The notes: generated by a model from the sequence alone, not told the origin. Positions 1 through 10,752 are shown, counted from the first letter of the stretch. The stretch: DNA of 64,000 nucleotides from Nyssa sinensis (GCA_008638375.1 CM018051.1:35189740-35253739), one strand, 5' to 3'. Numbers and translations are program-made.

Positions 1-636
1 AGTTATGCTACTTGTTTTGCTCCCGATTTTCTCCCATGTGTTTCTGGAACTACAAGAAATATTTTCCAGTTCCTAAAGCCCTACGAATTGGTCAAACTCC
101 CACTTATCAATTTCACCCAACCGTGCTTTCAACTCACTATAACTCCATGGTCTCTTGACCATTTTTAGTGATTCAAGTTGCTGCATGTTCCAATTTTAAT
201 GCTCATTTGAGCTATGTAGTTAGTTTCAAGCTTTATTCGAGCTAGATCAAAAACTTAGTTTTTCAATAATTCGGGTCTTAGGGTTCTTAAGGCTTTCTTA
301 GCTCAAACCTTCTCATTTTTCTTCTATTGTCTTTCCTTTACAACATAAAACACATGCATGCATATATAAGTTCAAAAAACAGAAGCTACACCCAAAAAAA
401 TAATTTCTTAGAGAGAGAATTTACCCCTCTCTCTCTCTCTCTTCAGTTTTTTTCTCTTTCTACTACATCTCTCTCTTCCTTCTTGCTTCTGGTTTCTTCT
501 TCCTTTTTCTTCACTTTCTCTCTCAACAAGCTTGTCTCTCTCTCTACCCGTACACACATGCACATACGGACACACTTTGGTCTGTTTTTATTTTTCATTT
601 CTTTTATAATATACACATAATATATATATATATATA
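1..636. other. Non-coding flank left of element A
   Basis: I see no convincing gene here. The stretch has a pyrimidine-rich section with CT runs at about 424-545 and an AT dinucleotide run at about 617-636, directly against the retrotransposon end. The only sizeable open frames are low-complexity translations of these runs. This is the original left flank into which element A inserted; its continuation is at 38016. Confidence 0.6.
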
Positions 637-1263
637 TGATGCTACACTTTTCGACTCGCAATAAGTAAGGGCTCTGTGACCTGAAGAACACTCAGAAAGA
701 TGATCAGAGGACCACCGGATTGGCTCCGGCGGTAGCCGCTCCGATGCTTAAGTAAGTAAAAGGAATTGAAAGACTGTATTGAAAGCTAAAGAATGAGCAT
801 GAAAATAAAGCGTACCTTTAGGGTTTAATTTATGGACCGTGGCCTTCCTAAGTTGATTAGGATTCGGAGCCATGAATGTAGGGATTTGATCGTCGGAGAT
901 TGCAGTTACCTTATGGAGTATTGCATAGAGATAACCATAGATGGTAGTTTCCTTGTTGAAGACTATTTCCTTGTTGAAGACTGTCTCCATGTTGAGGATT
1001 GCTTCCTTATTCCCTGCTCGGCATCCGCTAAGGCGGTGATGCGGTCTGGAGTGTTGGTCTGGATCCTGTAATTAACTCTGAGATCCTTATCGGGATATAT
1101 GTGTTCTGGAGGCATATGCTTGGTCACTTCCGACCTTTTGTGTTGATCTAGATGCTCGAGCGCTTAGCCATTAGCTGAGTGAAAGCTGAGTTAGCTGAGC
1201 ATGAGTTGGATTCATAATCATACGTGTCAAGTGCTAATTGGCCTGATCTTTTATGGTATATCA
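637..1263 (-). repeat. 3' LTR of element A
   Basis: This 627 bp repeat begins TGATGCTACAC and ends TATATCA on the plus strand. It aligns along its whole length with 37382-38015. Because the coding domains are on the minus strand, this left copy is the 3' LTR. It is directly preceded, in element orientation, by the polypurine tract at 1264-1284. Confidence 0.93.
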
Positions 1264-1284
1264 GTTACTCCCCCCCCCCCCAAG
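1264..1284 (-). promoter_or_regulatory. Polypurine tract of element A
   Basis: A run of twelve C on the plus strand (1270-1281) reads as twelve G on the element's strand. It is followed by AGTAAC and then the LTR start TGATATACC. The position just inside the 3' LTR is where plus-strand DNA synthesis of an LTR retrotransposon is primed. Confidence 0.8.
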
Positions 1285-1683
1285 TCGATGCTAACCAGCA
1301 ACTAGGGCTAAGCCTTTTTCGGAGAGTCATGTATCATGCCTGTTCACCTTCCAAGGCGACTGTTGGGGCGTCATTTATTGCGCAGCCGGAGATTAAGTCT
1401 TTTCAAGGTCATCATTGTACTGGGCCGATGGTTGGGTTTCTCGAAATAATCATTGTTCCGAACTGTCATGGCGTTTGGGCTTGGTGGGTCCCTTCTGATA
1501 TTGTGCTTATAAATACGGGGTGAGATTTGAAATGACCTTTTCCCCGTCATTTTCACTGTGCTGGAAGATCTCGTCTACCATTGTTGGTTTGTGCGACCTT
1601 GAAGAACACCGGTTTTCTGAGTTAGAACAGGTTCGACTGATATTTTCTCTTCTTTTGCTTCTTTCTTCTTAAGTCCGGGAGTA

Positions 1684-3600
1684 ATGTCTGCTCCTCTTGA
1701 ATCCTCAAATGTAATTGAGAGGGTAGGAAATCCCTCTGAGATGGCTGTGCCATCTCCTGTAGAGAACGTAGGTGACCTTGCCCCCGAAGATGTTGGGGAG
1801 AGGCCTGTTGAACCTCCCCCTAGTCCTGAGGTTAGGATAGTTAATGCCTTTGAAGAGCCCCGAGACAGGGCTAGGGAGACCTCTGGTAGGTCTTCCCATA
1901 GAGAAGAGGGCGAGAGTGCTGTTACTCAAAGCCTTCTGAATGACTAGAGGGTGAAATATAACTTTCCCCCAAATGTGACCTGCAGAGTACCAGGCCCAAT
2001 GAATCGTCCCCATAATGTTGGAGCCGGGGAGATATGTGTTTATCTTGCCTAGTTTGAAATGGGTTTGAGACTCCCATTGCCGGATTTAGTCAAGCAATTC
2101 TTCTGTTGGTAGAAGCTCTGCCCTGCCGACCTGAATCTCAATAGTTGGCGGCAACTTCTAGGGTTTGTAGTGTTGGGTCATAAAAACGAGGTGGATGTGT
2201 CCATGGATTTGATCAGTAGTAATATGGATCTGAAGTTCAAGAAGGCAGAAGGCCTTTTTTACATGTCCTTTGAGAAGGGGTTCCGACCCCTGTCCTCCGT
2301 TCCCACTTCTAATAAAACGTGGAAGAAGTGGTACTTCTTTGTTGGAGGAGGATGGGAGCATGAAAACTTCCAGGATGGTGATGTCTTGCTATTCCCTCAT
2401 ACCACGGGTCACAAGGGTGAGGCTTATTCCCTTAGGTTTGTTTTAACTTCGTTGTGCCTTCCGAACTGATAATCTGATACGCCATTTCTTGTTTATGTGT
2501 AGTCAAAAGAGCTTAGAGGAGATCTGAGTTCACTGACGTGCTACGAGATTAGTACCGTGTGCTGCTTTCAACTCCCAATCGAGCTCACACTGTTATTATT
2601 ACTTCAGAGAATTTGACGGCTGCTCGTAGTGCTGAGCTCAAGAAAAGGCTGACATCGAAATTGGCGGAGGCGGAAGCCCAAGCGGTGGGGGAGACTTCCT
2701 CCCGAGTTGAGTCTGATCCTCCTTTGGAAGTAAAAAAGAGGAAGTTGGTTTCTGGCTCTCCCAAGCCAGCTCCTACCGAGGTCGGAAAGGAGGCCGAACC
2801 TGCCGTTCCTGTTTTTGCCGTTCCTCTTGCCCCCTCCGTTCCGAGCAGAAGGGCTCGGAAAGGGAAGGTGCCTGCTGTACCATCCGAGCCGTCTGATGAG
2901 CCGGACTACCAGATTGCCAAGAAGGCTTTTGACCAAATATGAGCCCAGGGCCCTCATCGGTACAAGGGGGACAACCCCTTAAAGTTGATGAATGAGATGA
3001 TGAATATCTAGATGAAGGTAACCTCTGAAGCTTTTCTTATCCTTTCTGTTTGTTTGTTCGTTCAATCTAACTTGTCTGTCTTGCGTCATGCAGAGCATGC
3101 ACAGTTTAGCTGCTCTGATGGTGACTCCCATGAGCCTCGAGGAGGCTGATAAGCTGAAGGCTGAAATGGATGAAATGAGGTTGGAGCTTGGGACAGCTCA
3201 ATCCAAGGTTCAGACTGCCGAGGAGGGTCTGAAGGAAGCTAGCACCAATCTTGCCGTGGCAGAGTTTGAGAGGGACATCTATGCTCGGCAAGTTGCAGGA
3301 CTTCAGGCGGAGTTGGTCGAGCTCCAAAATACCTTTGATCAAAAGGTTCAAGAGGCAGTTGATCATGCCAAGACTGAGACTGAGACGGAATTGAGAGAGG
3401 AAGTTGAACAGATGGGTGATGACCTGATCCGGTTTGGTTTTGAAAGCTTCCGAACTAGATTCCTGGCTAAGTTCCCAAATTTTGACGTGTCGTCAATTGT
3501 TCCTCCTGAACCTGCCTCGTCTGGTCCTGATCCGTACAAGACGGCTGGGGCTATCGCCTTTCATTTGGAGAAGGACCCAGGCCCTTCGGACAAGGCTTGA
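1684..3600 (+). pseudogene. Antisense extra gene of the Tat element (gypsy-type 'transposase_28'-like domain plus coiled coil), degraded
   Basis: This gene runs opposite to pol and lies between integrase and the 3' LTR, where several Tat-type elements (Grande, Retand) carry an extra antisense ORF. One frame runs from ATG 1684 to about 2434 and contains three TAG stops (1945, 2050, 2110). It includes a GLRLPLP-like stretch and, near 2320-2350, a WKKWYFFVGGGW segment typical of the plant 'putative gypsy type transposon' family (PF04195). A likely intron (GT near 2435, TAG near 2502) leads to a charged, proline-rich linker (2559-2942). A second likely intron (GT 3017, CAG ending 3093) leads to a 3094-3600 exon rich in Glu, Lys and Ala that looks like a coiled coil. 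The function of this family is not known. Splice sites are inferred by eye. Confidence 0.75.
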
Positions 3601-5395
3601 GGCTTTATCAGCTTTTTTTTTTTTTTTTTGCCAGTCCTTTTGATGTAATGAAATGCCCTTTTGATCAGTAAAATTGACTTTTTCTTCAAATTCTTCTTGT
3701 GTTGTTCCCTTCTGTGAAATTTGCTGTAAGTATGGCTGTTCTGAGCCCATTGCATGTCGGATCAACTGTCCGTTTAGCTGATAGCTGCCTTCTGAGCTTT
3801 AGTACTTGTAATTGAATAGTGAATGTAGATTAACTTCAACTGTCTCATCATAATAAGATAAGAAAGCAAACATAATCAGATAAATAGAACCCAACACTGA
3901 TTTTGTATCACACAGAGAGGGAGTAAATTCTGCAGAGTTCTGAAGTAGACTGTTCTGAGCCAAAGATTTGTGAAAATAACTAGGTAGTTTGTGCCCATCA
4001 TTACGATGACCGACATTGCTGTTTCCGAGCCTTTAGGATCAAGATATATCAGAGCTGTTGGCCTTTGTCGTATGAATGGCCTATCATAAAATAGATAAGA
4101 CTGGATGGTCTGTATACCGGATAGGAGGCTTGTACATTTAGACTTTGCCTCCCTCTTCTTTGTTAATTCAGGAGATTCAGTGTCGAACTGTAGTTTTTTT
4201 TTCAAAGAGCTCTGTACCCTGTCTCTTAGTATATCGAAGAGGCACATTTAATGCATCGTTTATTTATTTGATTGTCGTTTGGGATTTCGAGACCAATCTC
4301 TTTTTAACCATTGCGACGGTTCAGTTGGGTGGCTTTTGGACTTTGAGGGTCTATATATATGGAAATGAGGGCATACGGTTGCGCCCAACCCTCTTGTTCC
4401 CAAATTGTTCCCTTGTAAGAGAGACTCTAGATGCTGCCAAAAATTTGTCATTCGCCCGGAGATGATGGATGATTCTTCGTCTGAGTTAGGAATGATTAAA
4501 CTGTGGCCGAGAGTTAACCTTCCCTTTGATTCAGTCTCGAAGGAAGGATTAAAAGAGGCACAAGTCCTCTTATCCATCTTGGCATCAGGTCGAAATTCTT
4601 CCGACTGGTGGGGGACTCTCCTTGATTCAACCGATGCCTAGAGCGTTGGTGATGAAGACGAAGGCAGGACCCTTCCTCTTCTTCGTGTCTTGGCAGAGAC
4701 CCTTGCTCAAATCGGCTAGGGTGTGACAACTGCTTTGAGGGAGATGAATGGAGGCCCCTTGAGACCTAGAGCCCTCATCATCTGTTGGTTGTAAGATCAA
4801 TGATAGTGATGATGAAATGCCTCGGGTGCTCCTTGCTGCAGATTGGGGTTCAGGATTCCTTCCTTTTAAATGGAGTCGGCGGCGACGGTTATAAAAGTTT
4901 GGATCCTGTGCCCCTTTATCATCCGAGGCAAAAAGCCATGATGTTGTAAATCGTAGTGATGTAGTAGCTTCTATAGTAGCCTATGTAATGATGTCTTTAT
5001 TGTAGCCTCTGTTTTATTTTCAATCTTTTTTGTATTGATGTAAACTTTTATGAATCATCAATAAAATTGATCTCTTTTTCCTCAATTCTGATGTTCTTTT
5101 TCATTTAAATGTGCTTTTCTGAGTTAGATCACCCTTCTGTGCACTTCTGATAAATAACTCTTCTATATGTCTCAAGAATAGATCAAAGAAACTTTGTACA
5201 AAACTTGAAGTCTTGAAACAATATTCTTTAAATCTGTTCAGCACTTGCACTGTTTGTTGCTTGTTGGTAGATAAGCCAAATAATCTAAGTGTCAGCTTTG
5301 AGGAGTTCAGATCTGGGAGACTTGTGTGAATTTTGGTCGAAGATGCTTAGAACTTCTGCCTTTGGATGGACTGGATCACAGAGTCTGCTTACTGA
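3601..5395 (+). other. Non-coding spacer of element A with a short unknown ORF
   Basis: This is the tail of the antisense gene plus spacer. A 78-codon frame at 4405-4641 has acidic and WW-containing stretches and continues in degraded form to about 4780. I do not recognise it. An AATAAAA-like polyadenylation signal on the plus strand lies near 5058-5064, and a weaker candidate lies near 3645-3680. The region may therefore contain a second antisense transcription unit, but I see no domain that supports a function. Confidence 0.4.
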
Positions 5396-6333
5396 AGATG
5401 GACCAGGCTCGGAAGGCCTATGCATTAGGGTGGACCAGGCTCTGGAGGCCTATGCACAAGAAGATGGACCAAGTACTTAAGACCTGTATATTATGGACTA
5501 GGCTCTGGAGGCCTGTGCATTAGAAGATGGACCAAGTACTTAAGACCTGTACATTATAGAGCAGGTTATGGAGGCCTGTGCATTAGAAGATGGACCAAGT
5601 ACTTAAGACCTGTACATTATGGACCAGGCTCTAGAGGCCTGTGCATTATAGATGGACCAAGTATTGAGACTTGTACATTATGGACCAGGCTCTAGAGGCC
5701 TGTGCATTATAGATGGACCAAGTACTGAGACTTGTACATTATGGACCAGGCTCTGCAGGCCTGTGCATTATAGATGGACCAAGTACTGAGACTTGTACAT
5801 TATGGACCAGGCTCTGCAGGCCTGTGCATTTATAGATGGACCAAGTACTGAGACTTGTACATTATGGACCAGGCTTTGGAGGCTTGTGCATTTATAGATG
5901 GACCAAGTACTGAGACTTGTACATTATGGACCAGGCTCTAGAGGCCTGTGCATTATAGATGGACCAAGTACTGAGACTTGTACATTATGGACCAGGCTCT
6001 GGAGGCCTATGCATTTATAAATGGACCAAGTGCAAAGACTTGTACATTACGGACCAGGCTCTAGAGGCCTGTACATTTATAGATGGACCAAGTGCAAAGA
6101 CTTATACATTATGGACCAGGCTCTTAAGGCCTGTGCATTTATAGATGGACCACGTGCAAAGACTTGTACATTATGGACCAGGCTCTAGAGGCCTGTGCAT
6201 TTATAGATGGACCAAGTGAAAAGAATTGTACATTATGGACCAGGCTCTAGAGGCCTGTGCATTTATAGATGGACCAAGTGCAAAGACTTGTACATTATGG
6301 ACCAGGCTCTGGAGGCCTGTGCATTTATAGATG
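5396..6333. repeat. ~60 bp minisatellite in the 3' region of element A
   Basis: About sixteen imperfect tandem copies of a 59-62 bp unit. Each unit is itself a dimer: a half ATGGACCAAGTACTGAGACT followed by TGTACATT, and a half ATGGACCAGGCTCTGGAGGC followed by CTGTGCATT. The halves share the start ATGGACCA and end TGT.CATT. Left-hand units carry 'aagtacttaagacctg' and right-hand units 'aagtgcaaagacttg', so variants spread locally. Tandem repeats in this hypervariable position are a known feature of Tat-type elements and can seed satellites. Confidence 0.93.
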
Positions 6334-6362
6334 AACATTCCATGAAAGTAAAAGAAACATCT

Positions 6363-7595
6363 CTATTGATAATACTTCCATAAGTGTTCCACGTTCTATG
6401 GCCTAGGAACAGGCTTCCCAATCATGTCTTCGAGCCAGTAGGTGGTAGGCCGAACAACCTTTGTTACTTTGTAGAGGCCTTCCCAGTTTGGTGACAATTT
6501 TCCCATAGTGGGATCCTTGGTGTTTTGAAAGACTCTTCTTAAGACAAGGTCTCCGACTTGAAAGCTGGCCGTCTTAAGCCCTACCTTGGATTTGTCAACC
6601 ATTTTTCGTTGATAGGCTTCCATCCTGATGCTGGCTTGATGCCTTCTTTCTTCAAGCAAATCCAAGTTTTTCATCAGCTGCTGATTATTGGATTCTTGCT
6701 CAAAGGCTTCAGTCCTCAAGGTTGGCATACCAATCTCAATCGAAATTACTGCTTCTGTACCATAGGCCAATGAGAAGGGAGTTTCAGAGGTGGGCGTTCT
6801 TCTGGTTGTTCTGTAGGACCAAAGAACTCCAAGGAGTTCTTCTGCCCATTTCCCTTTGGCCTTTTCCAACCTTTTCTTTAACCCATCGAGGATCGTTCGG
6901 TTGGTGACCTCTGCTTGCCCATTTGCTTGTAGATGGCCTGGGGAGGCAAAGTGTTACCTTATGTTGAGGTTTTCACAGAATTTCTTGAAGCCTTTACCCG
7001 TGAACTGTGTCCCATTGTCAGAGATAATCACAAGTGGTATGCCGAACCTGCAAACAATATTTTTCTAGGTGAAGCTCTCAACTTCCTTTTCTGTGATGTG
7101 TGTTGAAGCTTCAGCTTCAGCCCATTTAGAGAAGTAGTCAATGGCTACCAGGAGGTACTTCCTGTTTGGTGGTGCCTTTGGTAATGGACCCACGATGTCC
7201 ATCCCCCACTGAGCAAAGGGCCACAGACTTGGAATCGGGATGAGCTCATAATGAGGTTGGTGTTGATATGGGGCAAACCTTTGGCATTTTTTGCACTTCT
7301 GGACATACTCCTTAGCCTGCCTTAGCATGCTAGGCCAGTAATAGCCCTGAGATAGAGCTCGGTGAGCTATAGTTTTGCCCCCATTATGATTCCCGCAAAT
7401 TCCCTCATGTATTTCAGCCAAGACATATTGTGATTCTTCTGGAGTTAAGCATTTTAACAGAGGTTGAGAATACGACCTTCTGTATAGCTTGTTGTTTAGG
7501 ATCAGGTACTGAGCCGCTCTGATTCGGATTCTCCTGGCTTTGTTTTTGTCTTCGGGGAGGAGCCCGGATTGTAGGTACTGGAGGATTGGAGTCAT
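6363..7595 (-). pseudogene. Integrase of element A (pol), inactivated
   Basis: The minus-strand frame from 7595 contains the H2C2 zinc-binding region (His about residues 63 and 70, CKKC about 101-104). It then has the first core Asp in the MDIVGPLP motif (about residue 133) and DYFSKWAEAE. It stops at a TAG at 7065-7067 in place of a conserved Trp. The core continues through a DNGTQF motif near 7015, meets a further TAA near 6958, and passes an ANGQAE motif with the expected Glu near 6910-6925. The C-terminal part (6396-6869) has SYRTTRRTPT and LAYGTEA motifs and a chromatin-proximal beta domain. A second Trp-to-TAG change sits at 6396; the frame then reaches a normal-looking end at 6363. Catalytic motifs are legible, but the protein cannot be made. 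Confidence 0.93.
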
Positions 7596-7601
7596 CCAGC
7601 T

Positions 7602-8168
7602 TTAGGGCTGTTCAGTAATTTGAGCAACTTGGGCTTCCTCTATGCTAGGTCCTAGTTGATAAGAGATTTTTACTGTGGAGTTTGCTTCAGACTTTAGGCG
7701 GGATGCCATGTTAGCCAAAGCATCTGCTCTGTAGTTCTGGCTTCTTTCAATTTTCTGGATAGTGAATGTCTGGAAGGAATGCTTCAAGTGGTTTACCAGT
7801 TCAGAGTACCGGAGCATCCTATCATTTTTAATGGCGAATTCTCCCAAGACTTGGCTTACCACCAGTTGGGAGTCTGAGAAGACATTGAGGTTATGAGCCT
7901 CACATTCCAAGGCAAGCTTCATGCCTAAGATTAGGGCTTCATATTCTGCTTCATTGTTGGAAGCTTTGAATCCCAAACTAACTGCTTTTTCTGTCGTGAG
8001 CCCATCAGGGGACTGTTGTACCAGGCCTACTCCCGAGCCTTGATCGATTGACGATCCATCGATGTATAGCAGCCAGGTTCCCAAGGTTTCGATGAGTTGT
8101 GCCTTGTCTTGAAGTGCCGGGGTGAATTCGGCAACAAAATCAGCCAAAGCCTGCCCTTTGATGGAGTT
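7602..8168 (-). pseudogene. Second (archaeal-type) RNase H of element A
   Basis: This frame (8147-7602) encodes an RNase H fold with all four acidic positions visible: Asp in YIDGSS (about residue 30), Glu in NNEAEYEAL (about 66-70), Asp in SDSQLV (about 92) and Asp in YRADALA (about 142). Two RNase H domains in series are characteristic of the Tat lineage. The frame is cut off from the upstream domain by a TGA at 8169-8171 and a one-base shift near 8195. It is cut off from integrase by a TAA at 7602-7604. Confidence 0.9.
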
Positions 8169-8752
8169 TCAGGGTATATATGATATGTCGAATTCCCCAG
8201 CTCCACAGACCATTTTACTAATCTTCCCGATACCTCAGGTTTCCTTAATATTGACTTCAGAGGATAGGTAATTGGGATTTCAATTGGATGGGCTTGGAAA
8301 TAAGGTCGGAGTTTTCGAGCTAATATGACCAAGGCATAGGCTAGCTTCTCCACCTCTGGATATCTTTTTTCCATGTCAAGTAGTGCCATACTGATGTAGA
8401 ATATGGGCCTCTGTACTCTTCTGTCCTGTCTAACTAATGCGGAGCTGACTGCGTTTTTTGAAACTGTAAGGTACAAGAGTAGCTTTTCTCCCTGTACTGG
8501 TTTTGACAGGAGCTCTGGAGAGGCTAGATACTCCTTTAGTTCTTGAAAGGATTTCTCGCATTGTTCCGTCCACTGCAAAGCTTTGTTGCCCTTCAGAGCT
8601 TTGAAGAAAGGTAGGCAGCAATTAGTGGATTTGGAGATAAATCTGCTCAGTGCCGCAATTCTGCCGTTCAGTGCTTGAATATCTTTTTTGGTTTTTGGTG
8701 ACTTCAGTCCAATCAGAGCTTGGATCTGAGTGGGGTCTGCTTCGATACCCCT
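8169..8752 (-). pseudogene. First RNase H domain of element A, with lost catalytic Asp
   Basis: Between RT and the second RNase H, this frame (8578-8190, with the upstream linker back to 8752) shows the usual RT-associated RNase H layout: WTEQCEKSFQELK, then YLTVSKNAVSSALVR, RPIFYISMALLDME and ARKLRPYFQAHPI. The usual catalytic 'YTDAS' is YLTVS here, so the first Asp is missing. That matches what is known for Tat elements, whose original RNase H is degenerate. A one-base frameshift lies near 8195 (in the AATTCCCCAG stretch), and an Arg-to-TGA change is at 8169-8171. Confidence 0.85.
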
Positions 8753-9433
8753 CTAAGAGACAATGTATCCCAAGAATTCTCCCTTCGTAACCCCGAAAGT
8801 ACATTTCGAGGGGTTGAGCTTCATCTTGTGCTGTTTGAGGATGTCGAAGGTCTGGGCTAAGTGCTGGAGGTGACTACCTTTCTGCAGACTCTTCACCAGC
8901 ATGTCATCGATGTATACCTTCATGGTACTGTCGAGCAGTGGGCTGAACATCTTATTCACCAACCACTGATAAGTGGCTCCAACGTTCTTCAAACCGAAAG
9001 GCATTACTCTATAGCAGTAGAGCCATCGTTCGGTTATGAAGGCTGTCTTCTCTTGGTCTGGAGGGTACATCTGGATCTGGTTGTATCCAGAGTAGGCATC
9101 CATAAAGCTCATGAGCTCATGTCCCGCAGTGGCGTCAACCAGTTGGTCTATCCTTGGTAGTGGAAAGCTGTCTTTGGGGCACGCCTTATTGAGGTCTGTA
9201 TAATCAACGCAGACTCTCCACTTGCCATTTTTCTTTTTGACCAGCACGGTGTTGGCTAGCCACTCGGGATAGAACACTTCTCGTATCATCCTGGCTTCAA
9301 GCAGCCTCTGGACTTCTTCATTTATAATCCGATGCCATTCAGAAGCAATCGGTCTTCTCTTCTGTCTGACTGGTGGATGATCTGGATCGACCATCAGCTT
9401 GTGAGTTATGAGGCTAGGGTCTATACCATCCAT
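8753..9433 (-). pseudogene. Reverse transcriptase of element A
   Basis: A 226-codon open frame with RT motifs in order: [17 protein letters not shown] (about residues 66-82), the catalytic-domain [11 protein letters not shown] (about 110-120), [13 protein letters not shown] (about 144-156), YIDDMLVKS (about 174-182) and the thumb-side KCTFGV and FLGYIVS. It ends at a TAG (8753-8755) where related elements have Gln, a C-to-T change on the coding strand. The N-terminal [11 protein letters not shown] and ARMIREV segments are typical of plant Ty3/gypsy RT. The active-site Asp pair is intact even though the polyprotein is broken. Confidence 0.95.
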
Positions 9434-9703
9434 GTCTCTGGTCTCCCAAGCAAATATAGAGAGGTTGTTTTTCAGAAACCTGACTATATTTTCCTACTCG
9501 GTATGCATCAGATCTGGGCCGATATACAAATAACGCCCCTCTACTTCTGAACTGACCAAGACTTTGATAGGCTCGCCAATAGGTTTGGCTCTACTGTTTC
9601 GTCCCCTTGGGCTCAGGGGTTCTTCAATGCTGGATGGGCAAACTTCCACCTCGGGAGTGTGGGTGAGAACTGGATATGCACAGTCCCGAGTGTACTGTAA
9701 TTG

Positions 9704-10297
9704 CTATTTGGGGGCCTTCTCCTTGAGGGCAATAGTATGGCACTCCCAGGAGGTTGGCTGACACCCTTTGACAGAGTGGACATTCTGGTTGTGGACGTAC
9801 TTCAGACACTGATGGAGGGTCGAGGCGACCGCCCCTATCTGGTGTAACCAAGGTCTCCCGATTATGATGTTGTAGGGAGATTTCATGTTCAGCACCATGT
9901 ACTCCGAAATGGTGGTTTTCTGCCCTTCACCCTCTCCTATAGTAGTAGGAAGGTCGACTCTCCCCAATGGGGTGCTGAGATTTCCATCAAAAGCTGCCAT
10001 CACGGCAGTAGTGGGCTTGACGTTGTCATGGTCCATTCCCATCTGTTTAAGTGGCTCATGGAACAGTATGTTGACGGAGCTGCCAGTATCGACCAGGACT
10101 CTCCTGATCTCGAAGTTGGCAATTTTGAGAGTGATAACGAGGGCATCACTGTGAGGGCAGTGTACCCCTGCTAGATCTTGTTCAGTGAATTGGATCTCCG
10201 GTGCTGGCTTGAGTCTCTTTTCCACGTTGGAGATCTGTAATACGTTCGGGGCAGCTCTGGCCTCCCGAGCATATCTCTTTCTTGCCCTGTTGGACAT
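9704..10297 (-). pseudogene. Aspartic protease region of element A
   Basis: A 197-codon minus-strand frame with the retropepsin active-site motif LVDTGSS (Asp about residue 70), followed by NIIIGRPWLHQIGA near the C-terminus, the usual second conserved element. Upstream, the frame reads through from gag with two stops near 10330-10350. Downstream, 9434-9703 is a degraded linker to RT. The family role is to cleave the Gag-Pol polyprotein. Confidence 0.9.
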
Positions 10298-10351
10298 TCC
10301 TGTGATAGGGGAGTCAGCATGGAGGACGTAGATGACATGGTTGTTCTACCT

Positions 10352-10719
10352 CTAAGGCTTGTTTCGTCCTTCCCTCTGCTCCTGCCTCTGCTTGGGCCTC
10401 TGGTCTGGCCGTTGTTGAGGCTTGTCTTCTTGGGGGTTCTGCCTTCCGTCTAGCTTGACGAACTCCCGAAGACGTCCCTTCTTTATGAGCTGCTCTATCT
10501 CATATCGGAGGGTCCTGCATATGTTAGTTGTATGTTCATGATCTTTATGGAAATTATAATACTTACTTTGGTCCCGAAGATTGGGATCTCCTTTGATTGG
10601 TTCCGGCCACCTCAGGTTTTCCCGATCTCGAATCTGCCGGAGTACCTGGTTCGGTGTGGTGTTCAAAGGAGTGAAGTTGGTGAACTCCCTTGGTCCGGAA
10701 TTGTACACAGCTCTAGGTG
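10352..10719 (-). pseudogene. Gag of element A, 3' portion (right of the insertion in gene order)
   Basis: This is the downstream half of gag, split by element B. It contains a YYNFHKDHEHTTNIC segment followed by LRYEIEQLIKKGRLREFV, which matches the zinc-knuckle-like CxxHxxxxHxxxxC region of Tat Gag proteins. The first zinc-binding Cys is replaced by Tyr. The tail is Gln/Arg/Pro-rich. Reading in phase across the 25.3 kb insertion and its duplicated GCTGT joins this frame to the one at 35997-37304, which shows the gene was continuous before the insertion. Confidence 0.88.
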
Positions 10720-10723
10720 CTGT
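10719..10723. other. Target-site duplication GCTGT, left copy
   Basis: The five bases directly before the TG of the first element B LTR are repeated exactly at 35997-36001, directly after the CA of the fifth LTR. This marks the whole array as derived from one integration event into element A's gag. Confidence 0.93.
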
Positions 10724-10734
10724 TGTAATATCCC

Positions 10735-10752
10735 GACCCGGGATACCGGGTC
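10735..10752. promoter_or_regulatory. Terminal palindrome of the element B LTR
   Basis: GACCCGGGATACCGGGTC forms a 7 bp perfect stem with a GATA loop, 11 bases inside the LTR end. The same 18 bp are found at the start of each array LTR, a compensated version at 47498-47515, and a same-stem longer-loop version at 52851-52887. It could be a protein-binding site or a structured nucleic acid end. The function is unknown. Confidence 0.7.

Noticed and set aside
443..691. Short frames at the left edge
   Set aside because: Low-complexity translations of pyrimidine and AT runs that cross the LTR border.
5396..6333. Regular ~60 bp repeats suggesting a CRISPR array
   Set aside because: No unique spacers, the unit is continuous, and the context is a plant retrotransposon.
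8622..8804. Separate 60-codon minus-strand frame between RT and RNase H
   Set aside because: It is an off-frame shadow of the RT/RNase H linker.
6363..10719. Integrated pararetrovirus (caulimovirus-like) from the RT motif
   Set aside because: Integrase, LTRs, PBS, polypurine tract and target duplication are present and no movement protein is seen, so this is a Ty3/gypsy element.
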